A DNA stretch of 36,477 nt from Sinorhizobium terangae (GCF_009601505.1 NZ_WITC01000081.1:1-36477), one strand, 5' to 3'; counted from the first letter of the stretch, positions 15,519 to 23,934 are shown. Program-made: numbers and translations. Notes: generated from the letters alone by a model not told the origin.

Positions 15519-17962
15519 GCTCTCAGTCTTTCATTCGAGGGATCCCAGAGCGGCTGGTCCGGCTGAACCACCGCCTTGAAACGGTCACCGAAAATCTCGA
15601 CCTCGATTTCCTGGCCGGGTATGGCGAGATCCGCACGCAACATGCCGAGCGCGATCGACTTGCCGACACGATAGCCCCAGTTTCCGGAGGTCGTCTCGCC
15701 GACGACCTCGCCGCCCGACCATAGCGTCGACATGTAAGGCGCGTCACAGTCACCCGCCTCGACCGTTAGAGTGACGAAGCGCTTACTGACACCCTGCTGC
15801 TTCTCGCGCTCCAGCGCCGCCTTGCCCTTGAAGCTCGGCTTCGACCAGTCGACGAAGCGTTCGAGCCCGCCCTGCAAAATCGTGTAGTCGGTCGAGAGAT
15901 CGCCCTTCCAGGCGCGATAGCCCTTTTCGATGCGCAGACTGTCGAGCGCCTCCATGCCGAAGGGCTTGAGACCGTGCTTCTGGCCAGCCGCCCAAACCAC
16001 GTCGAAGATCGCCGCCGTGTCACCCACCTTCGTGTGGATTTCCCAGCCGAGCTCGCCGGCGAAGGAGACCCGAACGAGCTGGCAATACCGTCCGGCGATA
16101 TGCGCCGTCTGATGCGTGAGCCAGCCTTTCGAAAGGTCGGCGTCGGACACTTCAGCAAGGATGTCGCGCGACTTCGGTCCGGTGAGGATCTGGCAGGAGA
16201 AATTCGCTGTCACATCGTCGAGGATGAAGGCGGCGCCGGCCGGGCGGTGTTTCTGCAGCCACTCGAAGTCATGCCATTGCGCCGTTGCTGCGGTGATCAG
16301 AAAGAAGAAATCCTCCTCGATCGCCATCACCGACATTTCCGTGACGATGCGGCCCTTGTCGTCGGCGAAATAGGCCAGGCCGATGCGGCCGGGCTTCGGC
16401 ACGCGGCCGGTGATGAGGCCGGAGAGCCATTCACGCGCGCCCTCGCCCTTCAGCCGGAAGCGCGAGAAGCCCGGCAGGTCGAGGATACCGGCCGCATCGC
16501 GGACCGCCAGGCACTCCGCTTCGATGCGTTTTGCCCACGGCCCTTCGCGGTCCCAGGTCTGCGTCGCTTCCTCGGAAGTGTCGTCGCCGGGCTTTGCATA
16601 CCACATAGCGCGCTCCCAGCCGTTATAGGGCTTGAACTGGGCGCCCAGCGCGGCGATCCGGTCGTGGATCGGCGACAGCTTCTTGTCGCGGCCTGCCGGC
16701 CAGTAATGTTTCGGAAAATGCATCGCATATTCGTGGCCGTAGATTTCCATGCCTTTCGCGATGCAATAGTCCTGGTCGGTATAGTCGGTGTAGCGCCGCG
16801 GATCGCAGGACCACATGTCCCATTCCGTCTGGCCTTCGGTCACCCATTCTGCGAGCACCTTGCCTGCCCCACCCGCCTGGCAAATGCCGAAGGTGAAGAC
16901 GCAGGCCTCGAAGGCGTTGGGTACGCCGGGCATCGGCCCGATCAGCGGATTGCCGTCCGGCGCGTAGGGGATCGGCCCGTTGATGACGCGCGAAAGGCCC
17001 GCCGTGCCGAGGATCGGCACCCGCTCCACCGCATCGTTCAGATACCATTCCAATCTTTCCAGATCGTCCGGAAAGAGCTGGAAGGAGAAATCCTCCGGCA
17101 TCGGATCGTCGGGTGTTACCCAGTGTGCGCGGCAATTCTTCTCGTAAGGCCCGAGGTTCATGCCGTATTTCTCCTGCCGGAGATAATAGGAGGAGTCGAC
17201 ATCGCGGAGCAGCGGCAGCTTGTGCCCCGCCTCCTTCGACCAGGCGGCAAGCTCGGGGATTTCATCGAACAGAATATATTGATGGCTCATCACCATCATC
17301 GGCACGTCGCGTCCGAACAGCTTGCCGACCTCGCGGGCATAATAGCCGGCGGCGTTGACGACGTATTCGCAGCGAATCTCGCCTTGCTGCGTGGAGATCA
17401 CCCACTCATCGTTTTCGCGCCGTGCCCCGGTGACGGGACAGAAGCGGATAATCTTCGCACCTAGGTCGCGCGCGCCCTTGGCGAGCGCCTGGGTAAGCTG
17501 CGCCGGGTCGATATCACCGTCATGGGGATCATAGAGCGCGCCGGTCAGCTCGTGGGTTTCGAGGAAGGGATAGCGGCTGCGCATCTCGTCGGGCGTCAGG
17601 ATGTCGAGATCCATGCCCTGGTAGCGCCCCATGCCGACGACGCGCTTGAACTCCTGCAGCCGTTCCTTCGAATGACCGAGGCGGATCGACCCGGTGACGT
17701 GATAGTTCATCGGATAGCCGACCAGCGTCCCCAGCTCGCGGTAGAGCGCGGCGGAATAGCGCTGCATGTTCATGATCGACCAGGACGACGAGAAGGTCGG
17801 CACATTGCCGGCCGCATGCCAGGTCGAGCCCGCAGTCAACTCGTTCTTTTCCAGAAGCACGCAGTCGGTCCAGCCGGCCTTGGCAAGATGATAGAGCGAG
17901 GAGGCGCCAACGGCTCCCCCGCCGATGATCACGACGCGCGCGTGAGACGGCAAATTCGACAT
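15515..17962 (-). CDS. FAD-dependent dimethylglycine/sarcosine dehydrogenase-like protein with GcvT domain (paralogue 1)
   Basis: 815 residues, first gene of the minus-strand run. GGGAVG near 14-19 binds FAD, and His49 lies in ELTAGSTWHAAG, which matches the flavinylation site of mammalian and bacterial dimethylglycine dehydrogenases. SIRLGHSKERLQEFK and GDIDPAQLTQALAKGARDLGAKI are also family-like. The GcvT half runs from about residue 430 (ILDLPGFSRFRLKGEGAREWL) to FAGELGWEIHTKVGDTAAIF and IEKGYRAWKGDLSTDYTILQGGL. It has the same length as paralogue 2 but the sequence has clearly diverged, so the two may act on successive intermediates or form a mixed complex. A divergent LysR gene starts 126 bp away. 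Confidence 0.9.
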   Translation of the reverse strand: MSNLPSHARVVIIGGGAVGASSLYHLAKAGWTDCVLLEKNELTAGSTWHAAGNVPTFSSSWSIMNMQRYSAALYRELGTLVGYPMNYHVTGSIRLGHSKERLQEFKRVVGMGRYQGMDLDILTPDEMRSRYPFLETHELTGALYDPHDGDIDPAQLTQALAKGARDLGAKIIRFCPVTGARRENDEWVISTQQGEIRCEYVVNAAGYYAREVGKLFGRDVPMMVMSHQYILFDEIPELAAWSKEAGHKLPLLRDVDSSYYLRQEKYGMNLGPYEKNCRAHWVTPDDPMPEDFSFQLFPDDLERLEWYLNDAVERVPILGTAGLSRVINGPIPYAPDGNPLIGPMPGVPNAFEACVFTFGICQAGGAGKVLAEWVTEGQTEWDMWSCDPRRYTDYTDQDYCIAKGMEIYGHEYAMHFPKHYWPAGRDKKLSPIHDRIAALGAQFKPYNGWERAMWYAKPGDDTSEEATQTWDREGPWAKRIEAECLAVRDAAGILDLPGFSRFRLKGEGAREWLSGLITGRVPKPGRIGLAYFADDKGRIVTEMSVMAIEEDFFFLITAATAQWHDFEWLQKHRPAGAAFILDDVTANFSCQILTGPKSRDILAEVSDADLSKGWLTHQTAHIAGRYCQLVRVSFAGELGWEIHTKVGDTAAIFDVVWAAGQKHGLKPFGMEALDSLRIEKGYRAWKGDLSTDYTILQGGLERFVDWSKPSFKGKAALEREKQQGVSKRFVTLTVEAGDCDAPYMSTLWSGGEVVGETTSGNWGYRVGKSIALGMLRADLAIPGQEIEVEIFGDRFKAVVQPDQPLWDPSNERLRA

Positions 17963-18036
17963 GCGTAGTTCCCTCTTTTGAGGGGATATTTGACGAGGAA
18001 AATAAGGCCATCAAGCAGCGGAACGAGGTATTATTG

Positions 18037-18051
18037 ATCGAAGATTTCGAT
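18037..18051. promoter_or_regulatory. LysR-type box between lysR and the FAD-GcvT operon
   Basis: Perfect inverted repeat ATCGAA-GAT-TTCGAT, which contains the T-N11-A signature of LysR-family binding sites. It is 37 bp before the lysR ATG and 75 bp before the divergent operon start, the usual place for a shared regulatory site. Confidence 0.6.
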
Positions 18052-18088
18052 TAGGATCGGCTCGTTCTAAAGGCGGCGTGTCGCAAAG

Positions 18089-18940
18089 ATGCAAGTTGAA
18101 CTGATTGAGACATTTCTGGACCTGATGGAAACGCGAAGCTTCAACCGCACGGCCGAGCGGCTGAACATCACGCAGTCGACCGTTTCCCATCGCGTGAAGG
18201 CGCTGGAGGCGCAGTTCAACCGCAAGCTCTTCACCCGCAGCAAGGGCGGCACGGTACCGACTGCTTCGGGCCTGCGCTTTCTCGACTACGCGAAAGCACT
18301 TCAAAATCAATGGCATGAAGCAACGCGCGCGGTCGCCAATGCCGGCGCTTTCGAACGTTCGATGCGGCTGGGGATCCAGCACGATCTCGCCGAGACCCTT
18401 GCCGGAGACTGGCTGGCCGCCATCCGCCGCGAGCTGCCGCAGACCGAAATTTACATGGAGGCGGATTATTCCAACCAGATGAACCGCGATCTCGCGGCCG
18501 GAGAGCTTGACCTGGCGATCCTCTATACGCCCCACTACCTGCCCGATCTTCACTATGAACGGATCGGCGAACTGCATTACATACTCGTCAGCACACAAGC
18601 CCGCGACATAGCCGGCGTGAAGCCCGAGACCTATATCCGCTCCAGCTATTCGCCGGCTTTCGACCGCGCCCACCGCCTCGCCTTGCCGCATCTTTCCGCC
18701 GCGCCGCTTGCCGCCGGGCAGAATATGGCGATCACCGGGCTGCTTCGCGCCCTCGGCGGTGCCGCCTATGTAACGAAGGCCACCGCCGTGCGCCTCTCCG
18801 AAGACGGCGCCGCCGCAACGGTCGCCGACGCGCCGGTCATCCCACAGGCCATCTACGCGGCGACCAGCCTCCGCACCCGCCATGCGCATCAGCACCGCAA
18901 GATCATCGGGGCAATGGAGGGGCTGCTGTTTGGTTTTTAG
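18089..18940 (+). CDS. LysR-family transcriptional regulator
   Basis: 283 residues. The N-terminal winged helix-turn-helix is clear: MQVELIETFLDLMETRSFNRTAERLNITQSTVSHRVKALEAQFNRKLFTRSKGGTVPTASG (residues 1-61). The effector domain follows (RLGIQHDLAETLAGDWLAAIRRELPQTEIYMEADYSNQMNRDLAAGELDLAIL). It is divergent from the two FAD-GcvT genes with a LysR box in between, so it probably controls them in response to a methylated amine or a breakdown product. The effector is inferred. A RIME-like repeat follows the gene. Confidence 0.9.
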   Translation: MQVELIETFLDLMETRSFNRTAERLNITQSTVSHRVKALEAQFNRKLFTRSKGGTVPTASGLRFLDYAKALQNQWHEATRAVANAGAFERSMRLGIQHDLAETLAGDWLAAIRRELPQTEIYMEADYSNQMNRDLAAGELDLAILYTPHYLPDLHYERIGELHYILVSTQARDIAGVKPETYIRSSYSPAFDRAHRLALPHLSAAPLAAGQNMAITGLLRALGGAAYVTKATAVRLSEDGAAATVADAPVIPQAIYAATSLRTRHAHQHRKIIGAMEGLLFGF

Positions 18941-18973
18941 CGCATCGGCCAAACAAAGACTGTTGTGGAAATT

Positions 18974-19085
18974 GCCCCTCACCCTAACCCTCTCCCCGCA
19001 CGCGGAGAGAGGGAACCCGGGGCCGGCGCGGCATATCCCTTCTCCCTGCATGCGGGGAGAAGGTGCCGGCAGGTGGATGAGGGGG
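18974..19085. repeat. RIME-like palindromic repeat (copy 3)
   Basis: Begins CCCCTCACCCTAACCCTC, contains two short palindromes (CTCTCC...GGAGAG and CTTCTCC...GGGGAGAAG), and ends GTGCCGGCAGGTGGATGAGG. The orientation matches the other copies. It lies between the convergent ends of the lysR gene and the serine-hydrolase gene and may help stop transcription from both sides. Confidence 0.8.
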
Positions 19086-19117
19086 CGAACGCAGGCGAAG
19101 CCGTATAGCGCATCCCC

Positions 19118-20800
19118 TCATCTCTCCTTGAATTGCGCCTTCAGCCGCGTGACATCCTCGGGTGTGACCGCCGGCGGATCGGTGACCGCCATCCAGGCAT
19201 CGATATAGTGCTCCGGCGCATAGACATGGCCGTAACCGATCGGCGACGTCGTCGCCAAAGCCATGTCGGCGAGAAGCTGCAGCCCGGTCACCACTGGAAA
19301 CCAGCTGAACGCCGGCGAGACATCCGGCCCCCGCGGCGCCTCCATCCATTGCGGCTCGCGATAGAAGGAATGGGGATCGAAAAACGTCACTGGATCGCTC
19401 GCATATTGCAGATAGACAATCCGCATCGCGCCCCAGCGCGCGCCCGGGATATCAAGCGCATTCTTCTGGTTCGTGAAGCGGATGATCGAACCGTCCCGGT
19501 AGCGCGGCAGCCAGGCCGGGGACTTCGGATCGCGATCGGCCGTCACCGATTGCCACAACCCGCTCGTAAAGGGGGGGCCGCTCCAGAGCGCACCCTGAAA
19601 GGGATCGCTGATGACGTCGAAGAGATCGACTGAGCCTTGCGAATTCATCGCGCCAAGGCTCAGGCCGTGGAGATAGAGCTTAGGCCGCCGGTCCTTTGGC
19701 AGCGTCCGCCAATAGCTGTAGACCTCGTCGAACAACGCGTTGGCAGCGTCGGCCCCGTAGCCCGGCTCGACCAGCAGTGACAGCCAGCTTGTGAGATAGG
19801 AATACTGGACTGCGATGCTCGCGACATCGCCGTGCAGCAGGTATTCGACGGTATCGAGCGCTGCCGGATCGATCCAGCCCGTGCCGGTCGGCACGACGAC
19901 GATCAGCGACTTGCGTTTGAAGCCGCCGGCGCGCTTCAGCTCTTCGAGCGCGAGCTTGGCGCGATCTCTCGCGGTCTCGGCAGAATTCAGCCCCACATAG
20001 ACCCGTACGGGGTTCTGCGCCTCTCCGCCGAAGAAGGCGCCGATTTCGGCAGCCGTCGGGCCGGAGGCGATAAACTGACGGCCCTGCCTCCCAAGCTCAT
20101 CCCAGTTGACCAGCGATGCGGCGCTGCCCGTCTTCGTCGGATCCGACGGTGGCGGCACGTCGGCATCGATATAGGCATCGAGGGTCTGGAACGAACTGTC
20201 GGCGGCACGCAATGCCAATTTGAAGATCAAGCCATCGGCCACGGACCAGAAAAGTGCAATCGCTGCGAGCCCGCCGATCGCCCTCGCGATGGGGCGGGTC
20301 ACAAGGCGCTCCAGCATGCGCGAGAGAAAATGGAACGTCAGCCGGAACAGCCGCGCCAGAAAGACGAGCAAGACGAAGACCGACGCGGCGGTGAGACCGA
20401 GCTTCAGGGGTTCCGCCGTTTCGATCGGTTCGAGTCCCATGATGTTTCGGACGGTGTTCTGCCATCCCGCGGTCTGCCACAGGAACACCGCAACCGCCGC
20501 ACCGCAGACGAGGCCCGCCACGATCTTCAGCGTGTGTTGGCGCCGCGGCGAGGCGTCGGGCAGCTCGAAAAAGGACCAGAGCCAGCGCAGGAACACGCCG
20601 ATCGCATAGCCGGCCGCAAGCGAGAGGCCGGATATCGCTCCCTGGATCAGATAGGGCCGCGGGATAAGGCTCGGAGTCAGCGAGACGGCGAAAAACAGCA
20701 CGCCAACGAGCAGCCCGGTCGCAGAAAACGGATCCCAGAAGCTTGCGGGATGGCTTGAGAGCTCCGGCCTCGACATGTCCGTCCGTTGAAGGTGTTCCAT
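19118..20800 (-). CDS. membrane-anchored alpha/beta-hydrolase (COG4425-type)
   Basis: 560 residues from the ATG at 20800, chosen because GGAGGG lies 4 bases upstream; the frame stays open to 20893. The N-terminal half has about five membrane helices (for example 27-45, 52-75, 94-110, 136-150, 175-196). The C-terminal half is a serine hydrolase with the nucleophile elbow GLSLG at 379-383 (Ser381), preceded by SLIVVVPTGTGWIDPAALDTVEYL and followed by a catalytic-site-like stretch near FDVISDPFQGALWSGPPF. This matches the Abhydrolase_9 family of uncharacterised integral-membrane hydrolases. The substrate is unknown; a lipid or peptide substrate at the membrane is only a guess. It stands alone. 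Confidence 0.83.
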   Translation of the reverse strand: MEHLQRTDMSRPELSSHPASFWDPFSATGLLVGVLFFAVSLTPSLIPRPYLIQGAISGLSLAAGYAIGVFLRWLWSFFELPDASPRRQHTLKIVAGLVCGAAVAVFLWQTAGWQNTVRNIMGLEPIETAEPLKLGLTAASVFVLLVFLARLFRLTFHFLSRMLERLVTRPIARAIGGLAAIALFWSVADGLIFKLALRAADSSFQTLDAYIDADVPPPSDPTKTGSAASLVNWDELGRQGRQFIASGPTAAEIGAFFGGEAQNPVRVYVGLNSAETARDRAKLALEELKRAGGFKRKSLIVVVPTGTGWIDPAALDTVEYLLHGDVASIAVQYSYLTSWLSLLVEPGYGADAANALFDEVYSYWRTLPKDRRPKLYLHGLSLGAMNSQGSVDLFDVISDPFQGALWSGPPFTSGLWQSVTADRDPKSPAWLPRYRDGSIIRFTNQKNALDIPGARWGAMRIVYLQYASDPVTFFDPHSFYREPQWMEAPRGPDVSPAFSWFPVVTGLQLLADMALATTSPIGYGHVYAPEHYIDAWMAVTDPPAVTPEDVTRLKAQFKER

Positions 20801-20864
20801 GCGACCCTCCACTCTACAGGCACTATCACCGGAATGTCCGGCGCGGGCGACACGCGCAGGGAGC

Positions 20865-20893
20865 AATGTCGCCTCGCACTCTCTTGCAGTCAA
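20865..20893 (-). promoter_or_regulatory. candidate promoter of the membrane hydrolase
   Basis: On the minus strand, TTGACT (20893-20888), 17 bp, GACATT (20870-20865), about 65 bp before the start codon. The -35 is good and the -10 is weak. Confidence 0.35.
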
Positions 20894-20916
20894 TTGTTGC
20901 GCACGAGCATTTTGCA

Positions 20917-20936
20917 GTCAGGTGGAATCACCTGAC
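20917..20936. promoter_or_regulatory. perfect 8-bp inverted repeat, 4-base loop
   Basis: GTCAGGTG-GAAT-CACCTGAC in the 203-bp gap between the lrp-type gene and the hydrolase. It may be the terminator of the lrp-type gene, although no T-tract follows on that strand, or an operator just upstream of the hydrolase promoter candidate. Confidence 0.45.
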
Positions 20937-21003
20937 GTCGCACAAATGCGGCAAAAACAAACACTTAGCGCGGCGGCGCGAACGCACGTAAGCGCATCCC
21001 GCT

Positions 21004-21462
21004 CTAAATGCGCCGCTCCTTGATCGTGTTCATCACAAAGCTCGTCTCGATCGAGGCGACACATTTCAACCGGGCGATCTTTTCCTTGATGAAGCGCTCA
21101 TACTGTTCGAGGCCGGCGCTCATAACCTTCAGCACATAGTCACGCGAGCCTGTGACAAGGTGGCATTCGAGCACCTCGTCCCAGCCGCGGATGGCCTCCT
21201 CGAACATCACGATCTCGTCCTCATGCTGACGGCTGAGCCGCACTGTCGCGATCGCCGTCATCGTCCAGCCTTCAATCGCCGGATCGACGAGCGCTGTGTA
21301 ACCGCGGATGACGCCGCTTTCCTCCAACCGTCGCAGGCGCCTGAGACAGGGCGAGGCCGACAGCCCAACCCTCTCGGCGAGTTCGTTGTTGGTAATCCTG
21401 GCGTCGGCCAGCAATTCCTTCAAAATCCGGCGATCCATTTCATCGGCAATTTTCTGCGTCAT
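21004..21462 (-). CDS. Lrp/AsnC-family regulator (MdeR-like by position)
   Basis: 152 residues from the ATG at 21462, which gives the standard Lrp length; upstream in-frame starts add a non-homologous leader. The HTH region is MTQKIADEMDRRILKELLADARITNNELAERVGLSASPCLRRLRRLEESGVIRGYTALVD, and the RAM domain runs from about residue 65 (TMTAIATVRLSRQHEDEIVMFEEAIRGWDEVLECHLVTGSRDYVLKV). It is divergent from a methionine gamma-lyase-type gene. In Pseudomonas putida the Lrp-type MdeR activates mdeAB in the same divergent arrangement, so the same role is likely here. A palindrome and half-site lie between the two genes. Confidence 0.88.
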   Translation of the reverse strand: MTQKIADEMDRRILKELLADARITNNELAERVGLSASPCLRRLRRLEESGVIRGYTALVDPAIEGWTMTAIATVRLSRQHEDEIVMFEEAIRGWDEVLECHLVTGSRDYVLKVMSAGLEQYERFIKEKIARLKCVASIETSFVMNTIKERRI

Positions 21463-21477
21463 ATCTCTTCGGCTCCG

Positions 21478-21489
21478 GCAAATATTTGC
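21478..21489. promoter_or_regulatory. palindromic candidate Lrp-type operator
   Basis: GCAAATATTTGC, a perfect 12-bp palindrome 15 bp upstream of the lrp-type start. A second copy of the half-site, GCAAATAGCA, lies at 21511-21520, upstream of the divergent promoter. Lrp-type proteins usually bind such AT-centred palindromes in phased groups. Confidence 0.58.
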
Positions 21490-21541
21490 TCCCATCAAAG
21501 CGAAGTGATCGCAAATAGCAAGGATCGGTCCAAGCGTCTGA

Positions 21542-21547
21542 TATAAT
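21542..21547 (+). promoter_or_regulatory. -10 element TATAAT of the PLP-lyase gene, no good -35
   Basis: A perfect TATAAT 36 bp before the ATG at 21584; the ribosome site GAGGAG lies at 21571-21576. The hexamer 17 bp upstream (CAAGGA) is a poor -35, which fits a promoter needing an activator such as the divergent Lrp-type protein. Confidence 0.55.
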
Positions 21548-21583
21548 TTGGCAGTTAGTCGAGTTCCTTCGAGGAGAAAAGCC

Positions 21584-22867
21584 ATGACCGCGCCCCATCC
21601 TTCCAAGACCCACATCGGCAACCACAAGCTGCACCCCGAAACCCTCATGCTGAACTATGGTTACGATCCGGAACTCTCGGAGGGCGCAGTCAAGCCGCCG
21701 GTATTTCTGACGTCCACGTTCGTTTTCCGCTCGGCCGAGGAAGGCCGCGACTTCTTCGATTTCGTTTCGGGGCGGCGCGAACCGCCGGCGGGCGTTGGCG
21801 CAGGGCTCGTCTATTCGCGCTTCAATCATCCAAACAGCGAAATCGTTGAGGACCGGCTGACTGTCTTTGAGCGGGCCGAAAGCGGCGCCGTCTTCTCGTC
21901 CGGCATGGCGGCAATCGCGACGACGCTGCTCGCCTTCGTGCGCCCGGGTGACTCCATCCTGCATTCGCAACCGCTTTACGGCGGCACCGAAACGCTGCTC
22001 GCCAAGACCTTCCTCAATCTCAACGTCTCGGCGGTCGGTTTTGCCGATGGGGTCGACGAGGCAGCCGTCAGGACAGCGGCAGAAGAGGCGATGACAAAGG
22101 GACGCGTCGCCGTCATCCTCGTCGAGACGCCCGCCAACCCCACCAACAGCCTCGTCGATATCGCCATGATACGCCGCGTTGCCGACACGATCGGCGAAAA
22201 ACAGGGGCATCGGCCGATCGTCGTTTGCGACAACACGCTGCTCGGCCCGGTCTTCCAGCACCCGATCGACCACGGTGCCGACCTCTCTCTTTACTCGCTG
22301 ACCAAATATATCGGCGGCCATTCCGATCTCATCGCCGGTGCGGTGCTTGGGCCGAAGGACATCATAAAGCAGATCAAGGCGCTGCGCGGCGCGATCGGCA
22401 CTCAGCTTGATCCGCACTCATGCTGGATGCTCGGCCGCTCGCTGGAAACGCTTGCTGTTCGCATGCACAAGGCGAACGACAATGCCCGCATCGTCGCCGA
22501 GTTCCTGCGTGACCATCCGAAGGTCGAGCGGATCCATTACCTCCCCTTCCACGACGAGGCCTCACCTGTCGGGCGCGTCTTTGCCGCCCAGTCGACCGGC
22601 GCCGGCTCGACCTTCTCCTTCGACATCGCCGGCGGCCAGGATGCCGCGTTCCGCTTCCTGAACGCGCTGCAGATCTTCAAGCTCGCCGTCAGCCTCGGCG
22701 GCACGGAATCGCTTGCAAGCCATCCAGCCGCGATGACGCATTCGGGCGTGCCGATCGAAGTGCGCCAGCGGATCGGCGTGCTCGAGTCGACTATCCGCCT
22801 GTCGATCGGCATCGAGCATCCCGACGACCTTGTGGCCGACGTCGCCAACGCCCTGACGACCGTGTGA
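21584..22867 (+). CDS. methionine gamma-lyase / Cys-Met metabolism PLP enzyme
   Basis: 427 residues from the ATG at 21584 with GAGGAG upstream. Fold-type I PLP enzyme of the Cys/Met family: [34 protein letters not shown], the PLP-stacking Tyr in [20 protein letters not shown], and the Schiff-base Lys241 in [14 protein letters not shown]. Near the C-terminus [20 protein letters not shown] and [17 protein letters not shown] complete the signature. The family also contains O-acylhomoserine sulfhydrylases and cystathionine gamma-synthases; the divergent Lrp-type gene favours a degradative methionine gamma-lyase yielding methanethiol, ammonia and 2-oxobutyrate. Substrate assignment is moderate only. 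It ends 8 bp from the convergent VOC gene. Confidence 0.88.
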   Translation: MTAPHPSKTHIGNHKLHPETLMLNYGYDPELSEGAVKPPVFLTSTFVFRSAEEGRDFFDFVSGRREPPAGVGAGLVYSRFNHPNSEIVEDRLTVFERAESGAVFSSGMAAIATTLLAFVRPGDSILHSQPLYGGTETLLAKTFLNLNVSAVGFADGVDEAAVRTAAEEAMTKGRVAVILVETPANPTNSLVDIAMIRRVADTIGEKQGHRPIVVCDNTLLGPVFQHPIDHGADLSLYSLTKYIGGHSDLIAGAVLGPKDIIKQIKALRGAIGTQLDPHSCWMLGRSLETLAVRMHKANDNARIVAEFLRDHPKVERIHYLPFHDEASPVGRVFAAQSTGAGSTFSFDIAGGQDAAFRFLNALQIFKLAVSLGGTESLASHPAAMTHSGVPIEVRQRIGVLESTIRLSIGIEHPDDLVADVANALTTV

Positions 22868-22875
22868 ATGTTCGC

Positions 22876-23253
22876 CTAGGCGGGGCGCGATTTGAGCTCC
22901 GCTGAATGCGAAAGGATATTGACGATGTTGCCGAACGGGTCGCGTAGAAAGAACCGCCGCACACCCCAAGGCTCATCGGTGATATCGTAGACGATCTCCG
23001 TACCGGCGTGCTTCGCGCTCCGATAGACCTCGTCCACGTCATCCACTTCGATCGAGAGCGCCGGCACCGGCGTTCCCGAGCCGCCTTCGATGGCGAAGCT
23101 CACCTGCGGCATGGCGGAGCCGCCCTTCGCTGCGAAGGTGAGGATCCAGCCATGATCCATCACCACCTCGAGACCGAGCAGATCGGCATAAAAAGCGCGC
23201 GCACGCGGCGGATCGGATGTCTGAAAATTGGGCACGATGCGTCGGACTGCCAT
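22876..23253 (-). CDS. VOC-family (glyoxalase/bleomycin-resistance fold) protein
   Basis: 125 residues from the ATG at 23253, chosen because GGAGGAG lies just before it; an ATG at 23265 sits on that ribosome site. Paired beta-alpha-beta-beta-beta units typical of vicinal oxygen chelate proteins: RIVPNFQTSDPPRARAFYADLLGLEVVMDHGW and then ALSIEVDDVDEVYRSAKHAG, ending FFLRDPFGNIVNILSH, where DPFGN is the usual C-terminal motif. Metal ligands are not fully clear and the substrate is unknown. It begins 22 bp after the tetR-type gene, so it is probably co-transcribed with it. Confidence 0.85.
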   Translation of the reverse strand: MAVRRIVPNFQTSDPPRARAFYADLLGLEVVMDHGWILTFAAKGGSAMPQVSFAIEGGSGTPVPALSIEVDDVDEVYRSAKHAGTEIVYDITDEPWGVRRFFLRDPFGNIVNILSHSAELKSRPA

Positions 23254-23275
23254 GCTCTCCTCCATTTGGCCGGCG

Positions 23276-23860
23276 TCACCGGTTGGACAGCGCGCTTCTG
23301 ATCAGCGATGCCGCCGCCATTCCCGCTGCCTCCATATAGCTCGGATCGCGATGGAGCAAAACGACGGCAAAGCTGCCGTCGAGGAGCAGTAGAACCTGAC
23401 GCGCAAGTACGCCTGCGCCGTCTATCCCCTCCACTTCGAGGCTCTGGCGTAGCCAGTTCTCGAATTTCTTCTTATGCGCTGCCCCGATGCGCATCGCGGG
23501 ATGCCCCGGCATATTCGCCAGTTCGGCGGAGGTGCGCAGGAAGCCGCAGCCCTTCCATTTCGGGTGTCGGGCGGCGCGGGCGAGGTTGCGAAAGATACCC
23601 TCCACCTTTGTCGCCACATCGCCCTCGGTCTCGGCAAACCATTTCTGGAAGAGCGTGAGGTTCGGCTGATCGCGGCCGTCGAGATAGGCAGCAATCAGAT
23701 CGTCCTTGCTGTCGAAATGATAATAGAGCGTGCGCTTCGTCACGCCGGCTGCTTCCGCCAGCGCATCGACGCTGACGGCGCGGATGCCCTCCGCATAGAA
23801 AAGCTTGGCTGCGGCGGAAACAATACGGTCGCGGGTGGAGGAAGAGGCTGTCATGGTCAT
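23276..23860 (-). CDS. TetR/AcrR-family repressor
   Basis: 194 residues. The HTH is RDRIVSAAAKLFYAEGIRAVSVDALAEAAGVTKRTLYYHFDSKDDLIAAYL, near residues 10-60, followed by an all-helical ligand domain. The ATG at 23860 lies inside a symmetric operator-like sequence, and a second ATG two codons on is possible. It is divergent from the enoyl-CoA hydratase gene (74 bp gap) and followed by the VOC gene. It probably represses itself and one or both neighbours; the inducer may be an acyl-CoA or electrophile, which is inference. Confidence 0.9.
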   Translation of the reverse strand: MTMTASSSTRDRIVSAAAKLFYAEGIRAVSVDALAEAAGVTKRTLYYHFDSKDDLIAAYLDGRDQPNLTLFQKWFAETEGDVATKVEGIFRNLARAARHPKWKGCGFLRTSAELANMPGHPAMRIGAAHKKKFENWLRQSLEVEGIDGAGVLARQVLLLLDGSFAVVLLHRDPSYMEAAGMAAASLIRSALSNR

Positions 23861-23884
23861 GTATACCGACTAGTGAATATACAT
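23859..23884. promoter_or_regulatory. TetR-type operator between tetR and enoyl-CoA hydratase genes
   Basis: A 26-bp dyad: outer arms ATGTATA (23859-23865) and TATACAT (23878-23884) with the palindrome ACTAGT exactly at the centre (23869-23874). The left part TATACCGACTAGT has the shape of TetR-family half operators. It overlaps the repressor start codon. Confidence 0.72.
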
Positions 23885-23934
23885 CTGTTTATCGCTCGCC
23901 TAGCCTGCTTCCGTCAACGCCACGGGAGATCGCC

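Noticed and set aside
13446..17464. Several long plus-strand frames opposite the two FAD-GcvT genes (264, 383 and 496 codons)
   Set aside because: All lie antisense to confident genes and have low-complexity composition without family motifs.
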